A stretch of DNA of 64,000 nucleotides, from NCBI GenBank assembly GCA_010672785.1, contig JAAHFX010000002.1, forward strand, positions 780,886-844,885, in the 5' to 3' direction. The position numbers were made by a program, and so were the translations under genes. The first letter of the stretch is position 1; every line of letters begins with the position of its first letter. Origin of the DNA: Sphaerospermopsis sp. SIO1G1 (lineage in GTDB: Bacteria > Cyanobacteriota > Cyanobacteriia > Cyanobacteriales > Nostocaceae). Positions 1 through 9,092 of this stretch are shown here, piece by piece. The notes beneath the pieces are model-generated. The model saw only the letters and a program-made list of their open reading frames with translations, searched no databases and was not told the DNA's origin.

Positions 1-1036
1 CCTCTTTAAATGCACCTTTACCAGTGACTAAGTATTCTCCCTGGGAAATTTCTTGCACTAATTGAGTTATGGTATTTTTTGATATGTCTGCCCAGCGTTC
101 TTCAGTATTTATGCCAATACGGGTAATGATGTATTGCCACAGTCGGTGGGGTAAGTCTACTCCCCGATGTAGCATCATCGCTTTTTTACCCCATTCCTGT
201 TTTACACTTAATAGTTTTTGTCTAACCGCATCTTGTGAGAAGTTTGGCAGCCAATTGATAATTAATTTGCTTTGATAACGATTTTCATGAAGTGACCTTG
301 CGCCCCAGGCAGAAAGTTTAAGTACAGATGGACCACTAACACCCCAATGAGTAATTAATAATGGACCTGTCTGCTTTAGTTGAACTTTATCTGTAATTGA
401 TAAACGCAGATTTACAGGATTAACGCTAATTCCCGCCAACTTACGCAGATTTGTTTCTGCAATGTTAAAAGTAAATAAAGATGGGACTGGAGTTTCGATC
501 TCATGTCCTAATTCTTGAGCGATTTTATAACCTATTAAGCTGCTACCAGTTGCTAGAAGTAGGCGATCCGCTTTTTGCTGTTCTCCTGATTTGAGGGTAA
601 CGATAAAACCTTGATTTTCTTGTTTGACTGAGGTTACAGGTGTACCAATTTTTAGTTCTACTTTAGCAGCAAAGGCGGCACTAACTAGACATTCAGCGAT
701 GGTTTCGGAACTGTCTGTCATGGGAAACATTCGTCCATCTGCTTCTGTTTTCAGATTGACTCCATGATTAGCAAACCAAGCTATGGTATCTTTAGGTTGA
801 AAACGGGTAAAAGCTCCTCGTAAAGCTTTATCACCTCTAGGGTAATTTTGTACCAATTCTGACGCAGAAAAGCAAGCGTGAGTGACATTGCACCTACCAC
901 CACCAGATATTAACACTTTTGCCAAAGGTTTACGACTCGCTTCGATTAATGTAACTTGGGCCAAAGGGTTTGCTTCAGCGCAGGCGATCGCACCAAAAAA
1001 ACCAGCCGCACCACCACCAATAACTATAATTTGCAA
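1..1036 (-). CDS. HI0933-family NAD(P)/FAD-dependent oxidoreductase (3' part beyond window)
   Basis: The reverse strand is open from about 1036 to the window edge, giving about 345 residues of a family that usually has about 400. The N-terminus reads IIVIGGGAAGFFGAI, a Rossmann GxGxxG site for FAD, followed by LISGGGRCNVTHACFS, which is typical of the HI0933/BaiN flavoproteins. The last readable part, EYLVTGKGAFKEE, is also typical, so about 60 residues lie outside the window. No ATG suits the N-terminus; a TTG at 1036 (protein LQIIVIGGG) is the best start, and no clear ribosome-binding site is seen. The physiological substrate of this family in cyanobacteria is unknown. The family call is confident; the start is not. 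Confidence 0.85.
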   Translation of the reverse strand, partial: MQIIVIGGGAAGFFGAIACAEANPLAQVTLIEASRKPLAKVLISGGGRCNVTHACFSASELVQNYPRGDKALRGAFTRFQPKDTIAWFANHGVNLKTEADGRMFPMTDSSETIAECLVSAAFAAKVELKIGTPVTSVKQENQGFIVTLKSGEQQKADRLLLATGSSLIGYKIAQELGHEIETPVPSLFTFNIAETNLRKLAGISVNPVNLRLSITDKVQLKQTGPLLITHWGVSGPSVLKLSAWGARSLHENRYQSKLIINWLPNFSQDAVRQKLLSVKQEWGKKAMMLHRGVDLPHRLWQYIITRIGINTEERWADISKNTITQLVQEISQGEYLVTGKGAFKE

Positions 1037-1098
1037 GATTATTAAGTATAAGGATGTTTCTATAAAACCTACTCTACCAGTTAATTGCACCACCTACT

Positions 1099-1419
1099 TA
1101 GGGTTGGCAGCAAAAAGCGATCTGTGGAGACTAGGGAACAGGGAACAGTTTTAGAAAGTTGTTAAGTTTAAATTTTCAACAAGAGTACAAGATTTTTAAG
1201 CATTTATTCCCATATATAGCAGATTTCATATTGGTGAGGTACACTAGTGACGGGCTGTCCGGCCCATCCCACAAAAGTTTGATTTTTGAGGTTGTACCTC
1301 ATGAACCTCGAATCTGCTGTATCTTGCACTTTTTAAAATTTCAATTGCCTAAAATACTTTGCTGAAAATGTTTGCATATTTATATGCCTAACGGCACGCT
1401 ACGCAAACAGCAAGCCCTA
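1099..1419 (+). mobile_element. MITE-1 copy 1 (non-autonomous TIR element)
   Basis: It begins TAGGGTTGGCAGCAAAAAG and ends GCAAGCCCTA, so the ends form imperfect inverted repeats. Left end, a heptamer tract (AGGGAACAGGGAACAG) and the right third (TTGCACTTT, CAATTGCCTA, GCAAGCCCTA) match a second copy at 23965-24181. This copy is longer and carries an extra GC-rich segment near 1250-1275 (GGGCTGTCCGGCCC). No transposase is encoded. It fills most of the gap between 1037 and 1488. Short open frames inside it look accidental. Confidence 0.65.
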
Positions 1420-1488
1420 CTTATCAGAAAGGGTTTGGGGTGATGGGGTGAACAACTAATTCTTTCTGCTCTTGATTACTGAGAACGG

Positions 1489-1683
1489 TTAAAACCGCCA
1501 CCATCTACGTTGAAAATAACTAAAAACTCCTACACCTATTGCCGCTAAAAACAATAACCAAATGATACCGCCGGGAAGAAAAGTTAAAATTCCCATACCT
1601 CTGAGAATCCAAAAAGCAAAACCTAGACCCAAAAGAATACCAACAATTTGAACTAACTTACGATTTAAGGAATATTGATTCAT
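1489..1683 (-). CDS. small two-helix membrane protein, function unknown
   Basis: A 64-residue protein. Residues about 10-28 (VQIVGILLGLGFAFWIL) and 37-56 (GGIIWLLFLAAIGVGVF) are hydrophobic helices, and it ends in a basic aromatic tail, QRRWWRF. This is the pattern of many small conserved cyanobacterial membrane proteins, but I do not recognise a named family. It stands alone on the reverse strand. The positive C-terminal tail suggests that end is cytoplasmic. It is judged real by composition and helix pattern, not by homology. Confidence 0.6.
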   Translation of the reverse strand: MNQYSLNRKLVQIVGILLGLGFAFWILRGMGILTFLPGGIIWLLFLAAIGVGVFSYFQRRWWRF

Positions 1684-1835
1684 GAGATTTTTAAGTAGGA
1701 TTTAGTTGAATTTACACTTAAATTTACAATTCCAGCCATAATTACATCTAAATTACAGATATAATGCTAAACGATGTTCAACCAAGATGGGAAAAAAGTA
1801 GCACTTGGAAATGTAAATATTATCTTGACTATTTC

Positions 1836-1926
1836 AGGACTTAGGCAAAACCTACTTGAAATACTGTTATTGCGACGAAAGGAAGTAATCTCCAACCCTA
1901 ACTTTTTGTTAAAATGCGTAAGTTCT
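1836..1926. mobile_element. MITE-3 copy 1
   Basis: The left end is AGGACTTAGGCAAAA and the right end is TGCGTAAGTTCT. The reverse complement of the right end is AGAACTTACGCA, so the two ends are imperfect inverted repeats. The internal ATTGCGAC motif is shared with the copies at 7358 and 52148. No coding capacity. It occupies part of the gap 1684-2087; the rest of that gap is AT-rich with no other recognisable feature. Confidence 0.6.
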
Positions 1927-2087
1927 ACACTCATTTATGATCTCAACTTTTTGATTTTTGATCTACTCCTATATTTAATTCCAGAAATCAACAAAATCTA
2001 TTGAAATAAAACTTAGTATGTTTCAATTTATCGGATAAACATTGACAGTACTAAAACTTTGTTTGTGGAGGAGGAATCAGCATAACT

Positions 2088-2663
2088 ATGTCTGCATTTG
2101 ATGTCTCAAATCCAACTTTAAAAAGTTCTCAAGGTTTAGATATGTTATGGAGTAAAGAACAGCAAAAATCGCTGATCCAAGGTAAAATTCTCTTAAAAAC
2201 GCGACAGCATACTCTCTGGGGTGGTGCTGTCACAGCTTGGATGTACTTACCTGTTAAACGTATAAATGTTTGGAAACAAATTACAGACTATCCTCGTTGG
2301 GTACAGTATTTTCCTGACCTGACTAAAAGCGAAGTTATATCTAAAAATTCTCAAGGAGATATTCAATTTCTGTATCAAACAGCACAAAAGGCATTTTTGT
2401 TTTTTACGGCTCAAGTAGAGATATATCTCAACGTTGTCGAAGTCCTAGGCCAGCAGATTCAGTTTCAAATGGAGAAGGGTACATTTGAAGATTTCCATGC
2501 CAAGCTTGATTTTCAAGACATGGCTGATGGTACTTTATTAGCCTATACAGTGCAAGCTACTCCTAATATTCCCATTCCCGCAATATTTATTCAGCAAGCA
2601 ATGAACTTGGAATTACCAGAAAATATGCGTAAAATGCGACAAGTGCTTTGTAATAGTAAATAA
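2088..2663 (+). CDS. SRPBCC (START/polyketide cyclase-like) family protein
   Basis: A 191-residue protein. From residue about 50, WMYLPVKRINVWKQITDYPRW is followed by alternating strands and ends with a C-terminal helix around PAIFIQQAMNLELPENMRKMR. This is the layout of SRPBCC ligand-binding proteins related to CoxG/polyketide cyclases, which hold hydrophobic ligands in a helix-grip fold. The ligand cannot be inferred. A strong ribosome-binding site, GGAGGAGG, lies 13 bases before the ATG. The DUF924 gene follows after only 5 bases, so the two are probably co-transcribed. Confidence 0.75.
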   Translation: MSAFDVSNPTLKSSQGLDMLWSKEQQKSLIQGKILLKTRQHTLWGGAVTAWMYLPVKRINVWKQITDYPRWVQYFPDLTKSEVISKNSQGDIQFLYQTAQKAFLFFTAQVEIYLNVVEVLGQQIQFQMEKGTFEDFHAKLDFQDMADGTLLAYTVQATPNIPIPAIFIQQAMNLELPENMRKMRQVLCNSK

Positions 2664-2668
2664 CAGTA

Positions 2669-3241
2669 ATGTCACAGGCAGCGCCTATTTTAGAATTTTG
2701 GTTTGGTCATCTTGATCAACCAGGTTACGGTAAACCCCGATCAATTTGGTTTGATTCAGAACCAGAGTTTGACCAAAAAATACGAGATAACTTTCTTGAA
2801 TATTACCAAAAAGCGGCAGCAGGTATTTTGGATGATTGGATGAACACACCAGAAACCTGTCTGGGTTTGATTTTGCTGCTAGATCAATTTCCTCGCAATA
2901 TGTTTCGTGGCACATTAGAAGCATTTGCTACTGATTGGGAAGCACTTTCAGTTGCACAACACGCAATTGCTCAAGGTTTTGATCGGGAATTGTTGCCTGT
3001 GCAGCGTTGGTTTATTTATCTACCCTTTGAGCATAGTGAAAACTTAGCTCATCAGCGTCAATGTGTAAAGTTATTTCAGCAACTCAGCCATGATCCTGAT
3101 AGTACCAAAGCAATAGAGTCTGCTTTTAAGCATCTGCAAATTATTTCTCGTTTTGGGCGTTTTCCCCATCGTAATCACATTTTAGGGCGCACCTCTACTC
3201 CAGAAGAAAAGGAATTTTTAGAACAGGGAGGAGGTTTTTAG
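2669..3241 (+). CDS. DUF924 family protein
   Basis: A 190-residue protein of normal length for DUF924 (COG3803). Family signatures are EFWFG near the N-terminus, LILLLDQFPRNMFRGT in the middle, and YLPFEHSE followed by RFGRFPHRNHILGR. Members are all-helical TPR-like proteins without an established function. The gene lies 5 bases after the SRPBCC gene. The C-terminus is complete (EEKEFLEQGGGF). The family call is confident; the function is unknown. Confidence 0.9.
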   Translation: MSQAAPILEFWFGHLDQPGYGKPRSIWFDSEPEFDQKIRDNFLEYYQKAAAGILDDWMNTPETCLGLILLLDQFPRNMFRGTLEAFATDWEALSVAQHAIAQGFDRELLPVQRWFIYLPFEHSENLAHQRQCVKLFQQLSHDPDSTKAIESAFKHLQIISRFGRFPHRNHILGRTSTPEEKEFLEQGGGF

Positions 3242-3259
3242 AGGAAGTTGAAGTTATTT

Positions 3260-3314
3260 CAGTTATCAGTTATCAATTATCAGTGTTTTTCATTCTCTCC
3301 CTGCTCCCTGCTCC
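3260..3314. repeat. short heptamer repeats (CAGTTAT then TCCCTGC)
   Basis: About 3.5 units of CAGTTAT at 3260-3285 are followed by about 2.5 units of TCCCTGC at 3294-3314. Both have a 7-base period and lie between the ends of convergent genes. They belong to the heptamer STRR class that is common between genes in Nostocales. Confidence 0.8.
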
Positions 3315-3325
3315 ATATTCAATAA

Positions 3326-3550
3326 CTAATGACTCACCAATCGAACAGGTTCAGTAGCAAATAATATTTCTTCTAATTCTGGTTCATCAAATTCGTAACC
3401 GAAGGTAGCTGCAAAAGCAACTATTTTCTTGAGATCCCAATGATAACTATCCAAAACTCCCTGTTGTCGGCAATTTTCATAATATAATTCATAAACACCA
3501 GGTTCTAAATTTAACATCTCATAAAAACTTTCTACCTGTTCTAAAGACAT
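3326..3550 (-). CDS. Nif11-domain small protein
   Basis: A 74-residue protein. MSLEQVESFYEMLNLEP at the start and KKIVAFAATFGYEFDEPELEE further on fit the Nif11 domain (PF07862), with its N-terminal MS-x-E-x-V-x-x-F and a later GYxFxxxEL motif. Nif11 domains occur as leaders of ribosomal peptide natural products (nitrile-hydratase/Nif11 leaders) and as small stand-alone proteins near nitrogen-fixation genes. There is no double-glycine cleavage site or Cys-rich core here, and no modifying enzyme beside it, so a stand-alone protein is more likely than a precursor peptide. It lies downstream of clpB on the same strand, separated by a terminator. Confidence 0.65.
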   Translation of the reverse strand: MSLEQVESFYEMLNLEPGVYELYYENCRQQGVLDSYHWDLKKIVAFAATFGYEFDEPELEEILFATEPVRLVSH

Positions 3551-3606
3551 ATTGAAAACTCCTCATTGAAGGAAATTGAGATTTGTTTATTATTTATTAT
3601 TAAATC

Positions 3607-3635
3607 AAAAACCCGACTTTTTTGCAGAAGCCGGG
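3607..3635 (-). terminator. intrinsic terminator after clpB
   Basis: Read on the reverse strand, CCCGGCTT pairs with AAGTCGGG (one G-U pair) across a short loop and is followed by TTTTTG. It lies about 65 bases beyond the clpB stop and before the Nif11 gene start, so it should end clpB transcription and separate the two genes. Confidence 0.75.
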
Positions 3636-3700
3636 AATATGTTTTATGGTTGTGAAAAGTTTTTAAAAACAAGAATGTGTAAATTATATCAACGGTTTAA

Positions 3701-6319
3701 CTAGCTACTCAAAACTTCAACTGGTAAACGACTAAAAGCTAAACGTTCATTTTCTACATCTACAAAAATAGTATCACCTTCATTAAATTCACCACGCAAA
3801 ATAGCTTTAGCAATTTGGGTTTCTAGTTCTCGTTGGATAGCTCGTTTTAATGGTCTCGCTCCGAAAATAGGATCATAACCGACTTCGGCTAAAAAGTCGA
3901 GAGCAGTAGCGGACATTCGCAATGACATTTTTTTGTCATCTAACCTTTGTTTGAGTCGCTCCAATTGTAATTCAACAATTTCTCGTAATTCTGATTTCTG
4001 TAAACTGTGGAAGATGATAATTTCATCTATGCGGTTTAAGAATTCAGGACGGAAACTATTTCGCATTGTTTCCATTACCCGATGACGCATTTCATCATAT
4101 TGGGAATCATCTCCAGAAATATCTAAAATGTATTGAGAACCAATATTACTGGTCATAATGATAATGGTATTTTTGAAGTCTACCGTTCTTCCTTGAGAGT
4201 CGGTAACACGACCATCATCTAAAATTTGCAGAAAAATATTAAAAACATCAGGGTGTGCTTTTTCAATTTCATCAAATAAAATCACTGCATAAGGACGACG
4301 ACGAATTGCTTCTGTTAATTGTCCACCTTCTTCATAACCAACATATCCTGGAGGCGCTCCAATTAATCGAGAAACTGCGTGTTTTTCCATATATTCTGAC
4401 ATATCAATTCTCACTAAAGCCTCTTCTGTATCGAACATATAAGCAGCTAGGGCTTTAGCTAATTCTGTTTTACCTACTCCTGTTGGTCCGAGGAAAATAA
4501 AACTAGCAATGGGACGGTTGGGATCAGCAAGTCCAGCGCGGGAACGTTGAATGGCATCAGCGACAGCAGTAACGGCTTCACTTTGTCCTACTACACGATG
4601 ATGTAATTCATCTTCTAAATGTAAGAGTTTTTCTTTTTCTGATTCTACTAATTTACTAATAGGAATTCCTGTCCACTTAGAAATAATTTCAGCAATATCT
4701 GCTTCTGTGACTTCTTCTCTTAATAATGATTTTCCTGTACCTTGAGCGTTGGTGAGTTCACTTTCTACGGTTTCTAATTGCCGATGTAATTCTGTAAGTT
4801 TGCCATATTTCAATTCAGCAGCACGGTTAAGATCATAGTTTCTTTCGGCTTGTTGAACTTCTAAATTTACCCGATCAATTTCTTCTTTAATTGATTGCAA
4901 TTTGGTAATCACATCTTTTTCTGATTGCCATTGAGCATTTAAGGTTCTCTGCTCTTCTTTAAAATCAGCTAATTCTTTGTCTAACCTTTCTAATCTTTCA
5001 CGGGAAGCAGGATCACTTTCTTTTTGTAAAGAAAGTTTCTCCATTTCTAATTGCAGAATTTTGCGATCAATTTCATCCAATTCTTCTGGCTTGGAAGTGA
5101 TCTCCATTTTTAGTCTTGCTGCTGCTTCATCTACTAAGTCAATGGCTTTATCTGGTAAGAAGCGATCGCTAATATAACGAATAGATAAAGTTGCAGCAGC
5201 AACTAGGGAACTATCAGAAATTTTTACCCCATGATGCACTTCATATCTTTCTTTCAAACCTCTTAAAATAGAAATTGTATCAGCTACATCTGGCTGATCT
5301 ACATAAACTTGTTGAAAGCGTCTTTCTAAAGCTGCATCTTTTTCAATATATTTTCTATATTCATCTAAAGTTGTCGCTCCAATACAACGTAATTCACCCC
5401 TAGCTAACATGGGTTTTAATAAATTACCTGCATCCATTGCACCTTGAGTTGCACCTGCACCGACAACGGTATGAATTTCATCAATAAATAATACAATATT
5501 GCCGCCGGATTCAGTAACTTCTTTTAATACTGCTTTGAGTCTTTCTTCAAATTCACCCCTAAATTTTGCACCAGCAATTAATGCTCCCATATCTAAAGCA
5601 ATCAGTTTCCTATCTTTTAAAGATTGGGGAACATCACCAGCTACAATCCGTTGTGCTAAACCTTCAGCAATAGCAGTCTTTCCAACACCTGGTTCACCAA
5701 TTAATACCGGGTTATTCTTTGTTCTTCGGGAGAGAATTTGTATAGTTCTTCTAATTTCATCATCTCTCCCAATTACAGGATCTAATTTTCCTTCACGTGC
5801 TGCTTCGGTTAAATCACGTCCGTATTTTTCCAAAGCTTGATATTTTCCTTCTGGATTTTGATCTGTCACTTTTTGACTCCCGCGAATTTCTTTAATAATA
5901 TTTTTTAATTTCTTTTCATCTAAACCAATTTCTTGGAGTAGATTTTTACCGAACCGATCATCTTTAGCATACCCTAATAATATATGTTCAACAGAAATAT
6001 ATTCATCTTTAAATTCTTGGCGGTATTTTTCTGCTCGATCTAATAATGTATCTAAACTACGTCCTAAATATACAGATGTGCTATTTCCTGATACTTTCGG
6101 TTGTCGAGATATAAATTGTTCTGTATAATCTCTAATTTTTTGGATATTTACACTAGCTTTAGTCAAAATTGCATTACCTAGCCCATTTTGTTCTAGGAGC
6201 GCTTTCATTAAATGTTCACTTTCTAGTTGTTGCTGCTGGTATTGTTTAGCAATTTCTGGTGTTTGGGCGATCGCTTCCCAAGCTTTTTCTGTAAATTGAT
6301 TAGGATTATTTGGTTGCAT
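3701..6319 (-). CDS. clpB: ATP-dependent chaperone ClpB
   Basis: An 872-residue Hsp100 disaggregase of full family length. Clp N-terminal repeats occupy residues 1-145. The first AAA+ module has Walker A GEPGVGKT at 208-215. A long coiled-coil middle domain (about 405-525, rich in [15 protein letters not shown] heptads) distinguishes ClpB from ClpC/ClpA. The second AAA+ module has Walker A GPTGVGKT near 607 and the arginine-rich sensor region [14 protein letters not shown]. The protein works in the cytoplasm with DnaK to resolve aggregates. No ClpP-binding loop (IGF/IGL) was noticed, as expected. Cyanobacteria often carry two clpB genes; which one this is cannot be decided here. No CIRCE-type operator was recognised upstream. 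Confidence 0.97.
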   Translation of the reverse strand: MQPNNPNQFTEKAWEAIAQTPEIAKQYQQQQLESEHLMKALLEQNGLGNAILTKASVNIQKIRDYTEQFISRQPKVSGNSTSVYLGRSLDTLLDRAEKYRQEFKDEYISVEHILLGYAKDDRFGKNLLQEIGLDEKKLKNIIKEIRGSQKVTDQNPEGKYQALEKYGRDLTEAAREGKLDPVIGRDDEIRRTIQILSRRTKNNPVLIGEPGVGKTAIAEGLAQRIVAGDVPQSLKDRKLIALDMGALIAGAKFRGEFEERLKAVLKEVTESGGNIVLFIDEIHTVVGAGATQGAMDAGNLLKPMLARGELRCIGATTLDEYRKYIEKDAALERRFQQVYVDQPDVADTISILRGLKERYEVHHGVKISDSSLVAAATLSIRYISDRFLPDKAIDLVDEAAARLKMEITSKPEELDEIDRKILQLEMEKLSLQKESDPASRERLERLDKELADFKEEQRTLNAQWQSEKDVITKLQSIKEEIDRVNLEVQQAERNYDLNRAAELKYGKLTELHRQLETVESELTNAQGTGKSLLREEVTEADIAEIISKWTGIPISKLVESEKEKLLHLEDELHHRVVGQSEAVTAVADAIQRSRAGLADPNRPIASFIFLGPTGVGKTELAKALAAYMFDTEEALVRIDMSEYMEKHAVSRLIGAPPGYVGYEEGGQLTEAIRRRPYAVILFDEIEKAHPDVFNIFLQILDDGRVTDSQGRTVDFKNTIIIMTSNIGSQYILDISGDDSQYDEMRHRVMETMRNSFRPEFLNRIDEIIIFHSLQKSELREIVELQLERLKQRLDDKKMSLRMSATALDFLAEVGYDPIFGARPLKRAIQRELETQIAKAILRGEFNEGDTIFVDVENERLAFSRLPVEVLSS

Positions 6320-6425
6320 AGTTTTTTTGATAATTTACTTTCATATAGTCATTCTAAAAATACTTTAAATTTACTCGGATCGGTCTTCCCATCTAATTAT
6401 GTAGTATTATCCCAAATGAGAGAGT

Positions 6426-6473
6426 CAGTTATCAGTTATCAGTTATCAGTTATCAGTTATCAGTTATCAGTTT
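6426..6473. repeat. CAGTTAT heptamer array, about 7 units
   Basis: Nearly perfect tandem CAGTTAT units (7-base period) in the divergent region upstream of clpB. It lies in the gap 6320-6725, together with the palindromic AT-rich site described separately. No gene is seen in this gap. Confidence 0.9.
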
Positions 6474-6554
6474 ATAGTTATTATATATAAGTTTTTTAAA
6501 TCTCTGGTTTTTCAAAAAAGTCTTTAATGAGATATTTCTCAATAAAGTTGTGTT

Positions 6555-6590
6555 TATTCTCAATAATAATGAGAATTTATTCTAATAATT
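6555..6590. promoter_or_regulatory. possible Fur-type operator
   Basis: ATTCTCA at 6556-6562 and TGAGAAT at 6570-6576 form a perfect inverted repeat, and TTTATTCTAATAA follows directly. The overlapping AATAATGAGAAT...ATTCT arrangement resembles iron boxes bound by Fur-family repressors. It is about 140 bases before the Trp-rich gene at 6726 and about 240 bases before clpB. This is a motif resemblance only. Confidence 0.3.
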
Positions 6591-6725
6591 AACGAGATTA
6601 GGTCATTTCAGCAATTGATATTGACAGATAGAATTTTAGTAGTATTATATCTGTATAATCTGAAGCTATTTATTTAAAAAAATATCTTTTAAGCAAGTTT
6701 AAATAATCCATAATTAATCAATGCA

Positions 6726-6962
6726 ATGCCGAAAAAACAGAAGTTTCCTTTTTTACTCGGTTCTAAGTGGACTGCACAACAAAAAGTTGACGGTTGGCGA
6801 CACTTTCAAGTAGTTAACCGTAAAAATCAAGGTAAGTGGGTATATGCTGAAATGATATCAGCTTGTGATCCAGATGTACGATTTTGGATTAATGCTAAAT
6901 TATTGCAGGATAATTCTCAATGGCAAGCTGGTTGGCAATCTTTACAGGAAATGAAGCGCTAA
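6726..6962 (+). CDS. TIGR02450-family Trp-rich protein
   Basis: A 78-residue protein with six tryptophans in motifs such as SKWTAQQKVDGWRHFQV, GKWVYAEM and WQAGWQSL. This matches the small Trp-rich TIGR02450 (DUF2389) family of cyanobacteria and proteobacteria. Function unknown. The length is normal for the family. An open frame similar to a nuclease C-terminus follows directly. Confidence 0.8.
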   Translation: MPKKQKFPFLLGSKWTAQQKVDGWRHFQVVNRKNQGKWVYAEMISACDPDVRFWINAKLLQDNSQWQAGWQSLQEMKR

Positions 6963-7212
6963 AAATACTTATAAGACTCCTAAAGAGATAGAAGCAATGT
7001 TTACTTTCGATGATTTAAGGAAAACACGGTATTTTCAAGACGTTGCGGAAGAAGAAAGAAATAAAGGTAGATTAGAAGGTAGCTTAGAATCAGTACCACT
7101 CTTATTAGAATTGGGTTTGACGGTGGAAGAAATAGCAACAAGATTAGATGTAGATATTGCAGCGGTAAGGAAGGTTGCTGAAAAATCTGGTGATCAAGTT
7201 TCTCCAGAGTAA
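6960..7212 (+). pseudogene. C-terminal remnant of an Rpn/DUF4351-type nuclease
   Basis: The readable protein, from ATG 6997, is 71 residues: FDDLRKTRYFQDVAEEE, a linker GRLEGSLESVPLLLELG, and a helix-turn-helix-like LTVEEIATRLDVDIAAVRKVAE. This is the usual C-terminus of Rpn-type recombination-promoting nuclease/putative transposase proteins. The frame stays open upstream of the ATG for about 12 more codons (TPKEIEAM), which also fits that family, and then meets a stop. The catalytic PD-(D/E)XK part, usually about 200 residues, is missing. It is most likely a decayed gene, although the short product could still be made. Confidence 0.6.
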
Positions 7213-7275
7213 TTTCAATCAAAGTGAGTAGAATTGGCGATTGATTTACTAATAAAAAGTATCTTCAAAATATAG

Positions 7276-7309
7276 TAGGTTGGGTTGCGCTCCGCTTAAC
7301 CCAACATTT
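7276..7309. repeat. dispersed hairpin repeat GTTGGGTT...AACCCAAC
   Basis: GTTGGGTT (7279-7286) and AACCCAAC (7298-7305) form a perfect 8-bp stem around GCGCTCCGCTT. The TTGGGTTGCGCTCCGCTTAA core is familiar as an extragenic palindromic repeat of cyanobacteria. It is non-coding. Confidence 0.65.
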
Positions 7310-7357
7310 CAAAATTTAGATATCCAACAATTCGATGATTTGATTAGTTTTAAATTC

Positions 7358-7399
7358 AGGACTTACGCAACGAAGATTTGTCATTGCGACGTAAGTCCT
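7358..7399. mobile_element. MITE-3 copy 2, minimal 42-bp form
   Basis: It starts AGGACTTACGCAACGAAG and ends ATTGCGACGTAAGTCCT, with inverted terminal repeats AGGACTTACG/CGTAAGTCCT. Its sequence equals the two ends of the 126-bp copy at 52148-52273 with the middle 84 bases removed. Confidence 0.8.
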
Positions 7400-8195
7400 A
7401 AAATTAATTCCCATATATTTTTGGTCTATTATGATTTTTTTCACGCAGAGGCGCTCCAGTCGCAGAGATTAAGAGTCTAATTTTCTTAATTTTGCAATTT
7501 CATACCCTAATTCAGCAATGCCAGTTTCTACCTATACAGGTTAAGGGTTTCATGACTGATTGGGATATCCTCAACAACATATAATACAAAAATTTACATG
7601 ATGACAATAAAATTATCTATGTCATGATTTGATTATCTTTTCGGAGGTATTTGATTTTTTAATATTAATTTACAATCAAGATTGTATTTGCTGTCTTAGC
7701 ATCACTCTGTTGAGTAGGATCTGAAGACTTCCTGTAGATCAGTAAATCAAACCACAAAAATGAACAGAAGCAGCTAATCATAAGGGTTATTGATTTATTT
7801 ACTGTCAATGTTTCTGAATACACTAACTCTAAAAAACCTCTGTTTAGCTGCTATGGAAATAGATAGCAAGAATTTATAAACATTTATTTGCTTGATTTTA
7901 TTAGACTATATTGGATAATTTGTTTTTTGTTACTATTTTTATTTTAAATAAGTACAAAAAACAAATTATAGTTTTATAGTGTTTTTTAGTGATTTTTAGA
8001 GATATTTTTGATATTTTTTGATTTTTAAACACCTAAATAATCAGATTATCGTAGCTTTTCATATTTTCTTACCCTTTGCTTTCTCAGAAATTTGCACAAT
8101 AATGGCTCTCACATACCTCAACGCACACCGATAAAAACGTTAGTGCAGGGGCTAATGATTAGAACTAGGGAAAAAACTATAAGAGGTCAGAAAAA
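7400..8195. other. long non-coding leader region upstream of chlL
   Basis: About 800 bases without a gene. Near 7440-7475 there is a fragment of a dispersed CGCAGAGG-type repeat (CACGCAGAGGCGCTCCAG). The rest is very AT-rich with long T/A runs at 7900-8030. It presumably holds the chlL promoter and a long 5' leader, but I could not place promoter boxes with confidence. A ribosome-binding site AGAGGT lies about 9 bases before the chlL ATG. Confidence 0.5.
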
Positions 8196-9062
8196 ATGAA
8201 ATTAGCAGTTTATGGAAAAGGCGGTATTGGTAAATCTACAACTAGCTGTAATATCTCAGTAGCACTAGCTAAACGTGGCAAAAAAGTACTGCAAATTGGT
8301 TGTGATCCTAAACATGACAGCACCTTTACTCTGACTGGGTTTTTGATTCCTACGATCATTGATACCTTGCAAGAAAAGGACTACCACTACGAAGATGTGT
8401 GGCCTGAAGATGTAATTTACAAAGGTTATGGTGGTGTTGACTGTGTAGAAGCGGGAGGACCGCCTGCTGGTGCGGGATGTGGTGGTTATGTAGTTGGTGA
8501 AACAGTCAAACTCTTAAAAGAACTTAACGCTTTTGATGAATACGATGTAATTTTATTTGACGTTCTGGGTGATGTTGTCTGTGGTGGTTTTGCAGCCCCC
8601 TTAAACTATGCAGACTACTGTATGATCGTTACAGACAATGGTTTTGATGCTTTATTTGCAGCTAACCGAATAGCAGCATCTGTTCGAGAAAAAGCCAGAA
8701 CTCACCCCTTGCGACTAGCTGGTTTGATCGGTAATCGTACTGCTAAACGTGACTTAATTAATAAGTACATAGAATCAGTACCCATGCCAGTATTAGAGGT
8801 ATTACCTTTAATTGAAGATATCCGTGTTTCCCGCGTGAAAGGAAAAACAATTTTTGAAATGGCAGAGTCAGATCCTTCCCTGGAGTACGTTTCCGAGTAT
8901 TACCTCAGCATCGCCGATCAGATTTTATCTCGTCCGGAAGGTGTCGTTCCCAACGATGCTCCAGATCGTGAACTTTTCTCTCTTTTGTCAGATTTTTATT
9001 TAAATCCGAATAAACAACAGGTCAGTAATGCGGAAGAGGAATTAGACTTGATGATTGTATAA
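8196..9062 (+). CDS. chlL: light-independent protochlorophyllide reductase, ATP-binding Fe-S subunit ChlL
   Basis: A 288-residue NifH-like protein. Walker A GKGGIGKS is at residues 7-14, and two [4Fe-4S] ligands are Cys95 ([11 protein letters not shown]) and Cys129 ([10 protein letters not shown]). As a dimer it passes ATP-driven electrons to the ChlN-ChlB complex, which reduces ring D of protochlorophyllide in the dark. The start ATG is preceded by AGAGGT. The gene is followed 30 bases later by a DUF5331 gene and then chlN, all on the same strand. chlB is not in the window, as is usual for cyanobacteria. Confidence 0.98.
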   Translation: MKLAVYGKGGIGKSTTSCNISVALAKRGKKVLQIGCDPKHDSTFTLTGFLIPTIIDTLQEKDYHYEDVWPEDVIYKGYGGVDCVEAGGPPAGAGCGGYVVGETVKLLKELNAFDEYDVILFDVLGDVVCGGFAAPLNYADYCMIVTDNGFDALFAANRIAASVREKARTHPLRLAGLIGNRTAKRDLINKYIESVPMPVLEVLPLIEDIRVSRVKGKTIFEMAESDPSLEYVSEYYLSIADQILSRPEGVVPNDAPDRELFSLLSDFYLNPNKQQVSNAEEELDLMIV

Positions 9063-9092
9063 AACAATTATCTCTTCAGCATGGGGGAAACT

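Noticed and set aside
1159..1365. 68-codon + strand frame
   Set aside because: It lies wholly inside MITE-1 copy 1.
1774..2004. 76-codon + strand frame
   Set aside because: It runs through a MITE-3 copy, has no ribosome-binding site and has atypical composition.
4255..5840. Several + strand frames opposite clpB
   Set aside because: They are shadows of the clpB coding strand.
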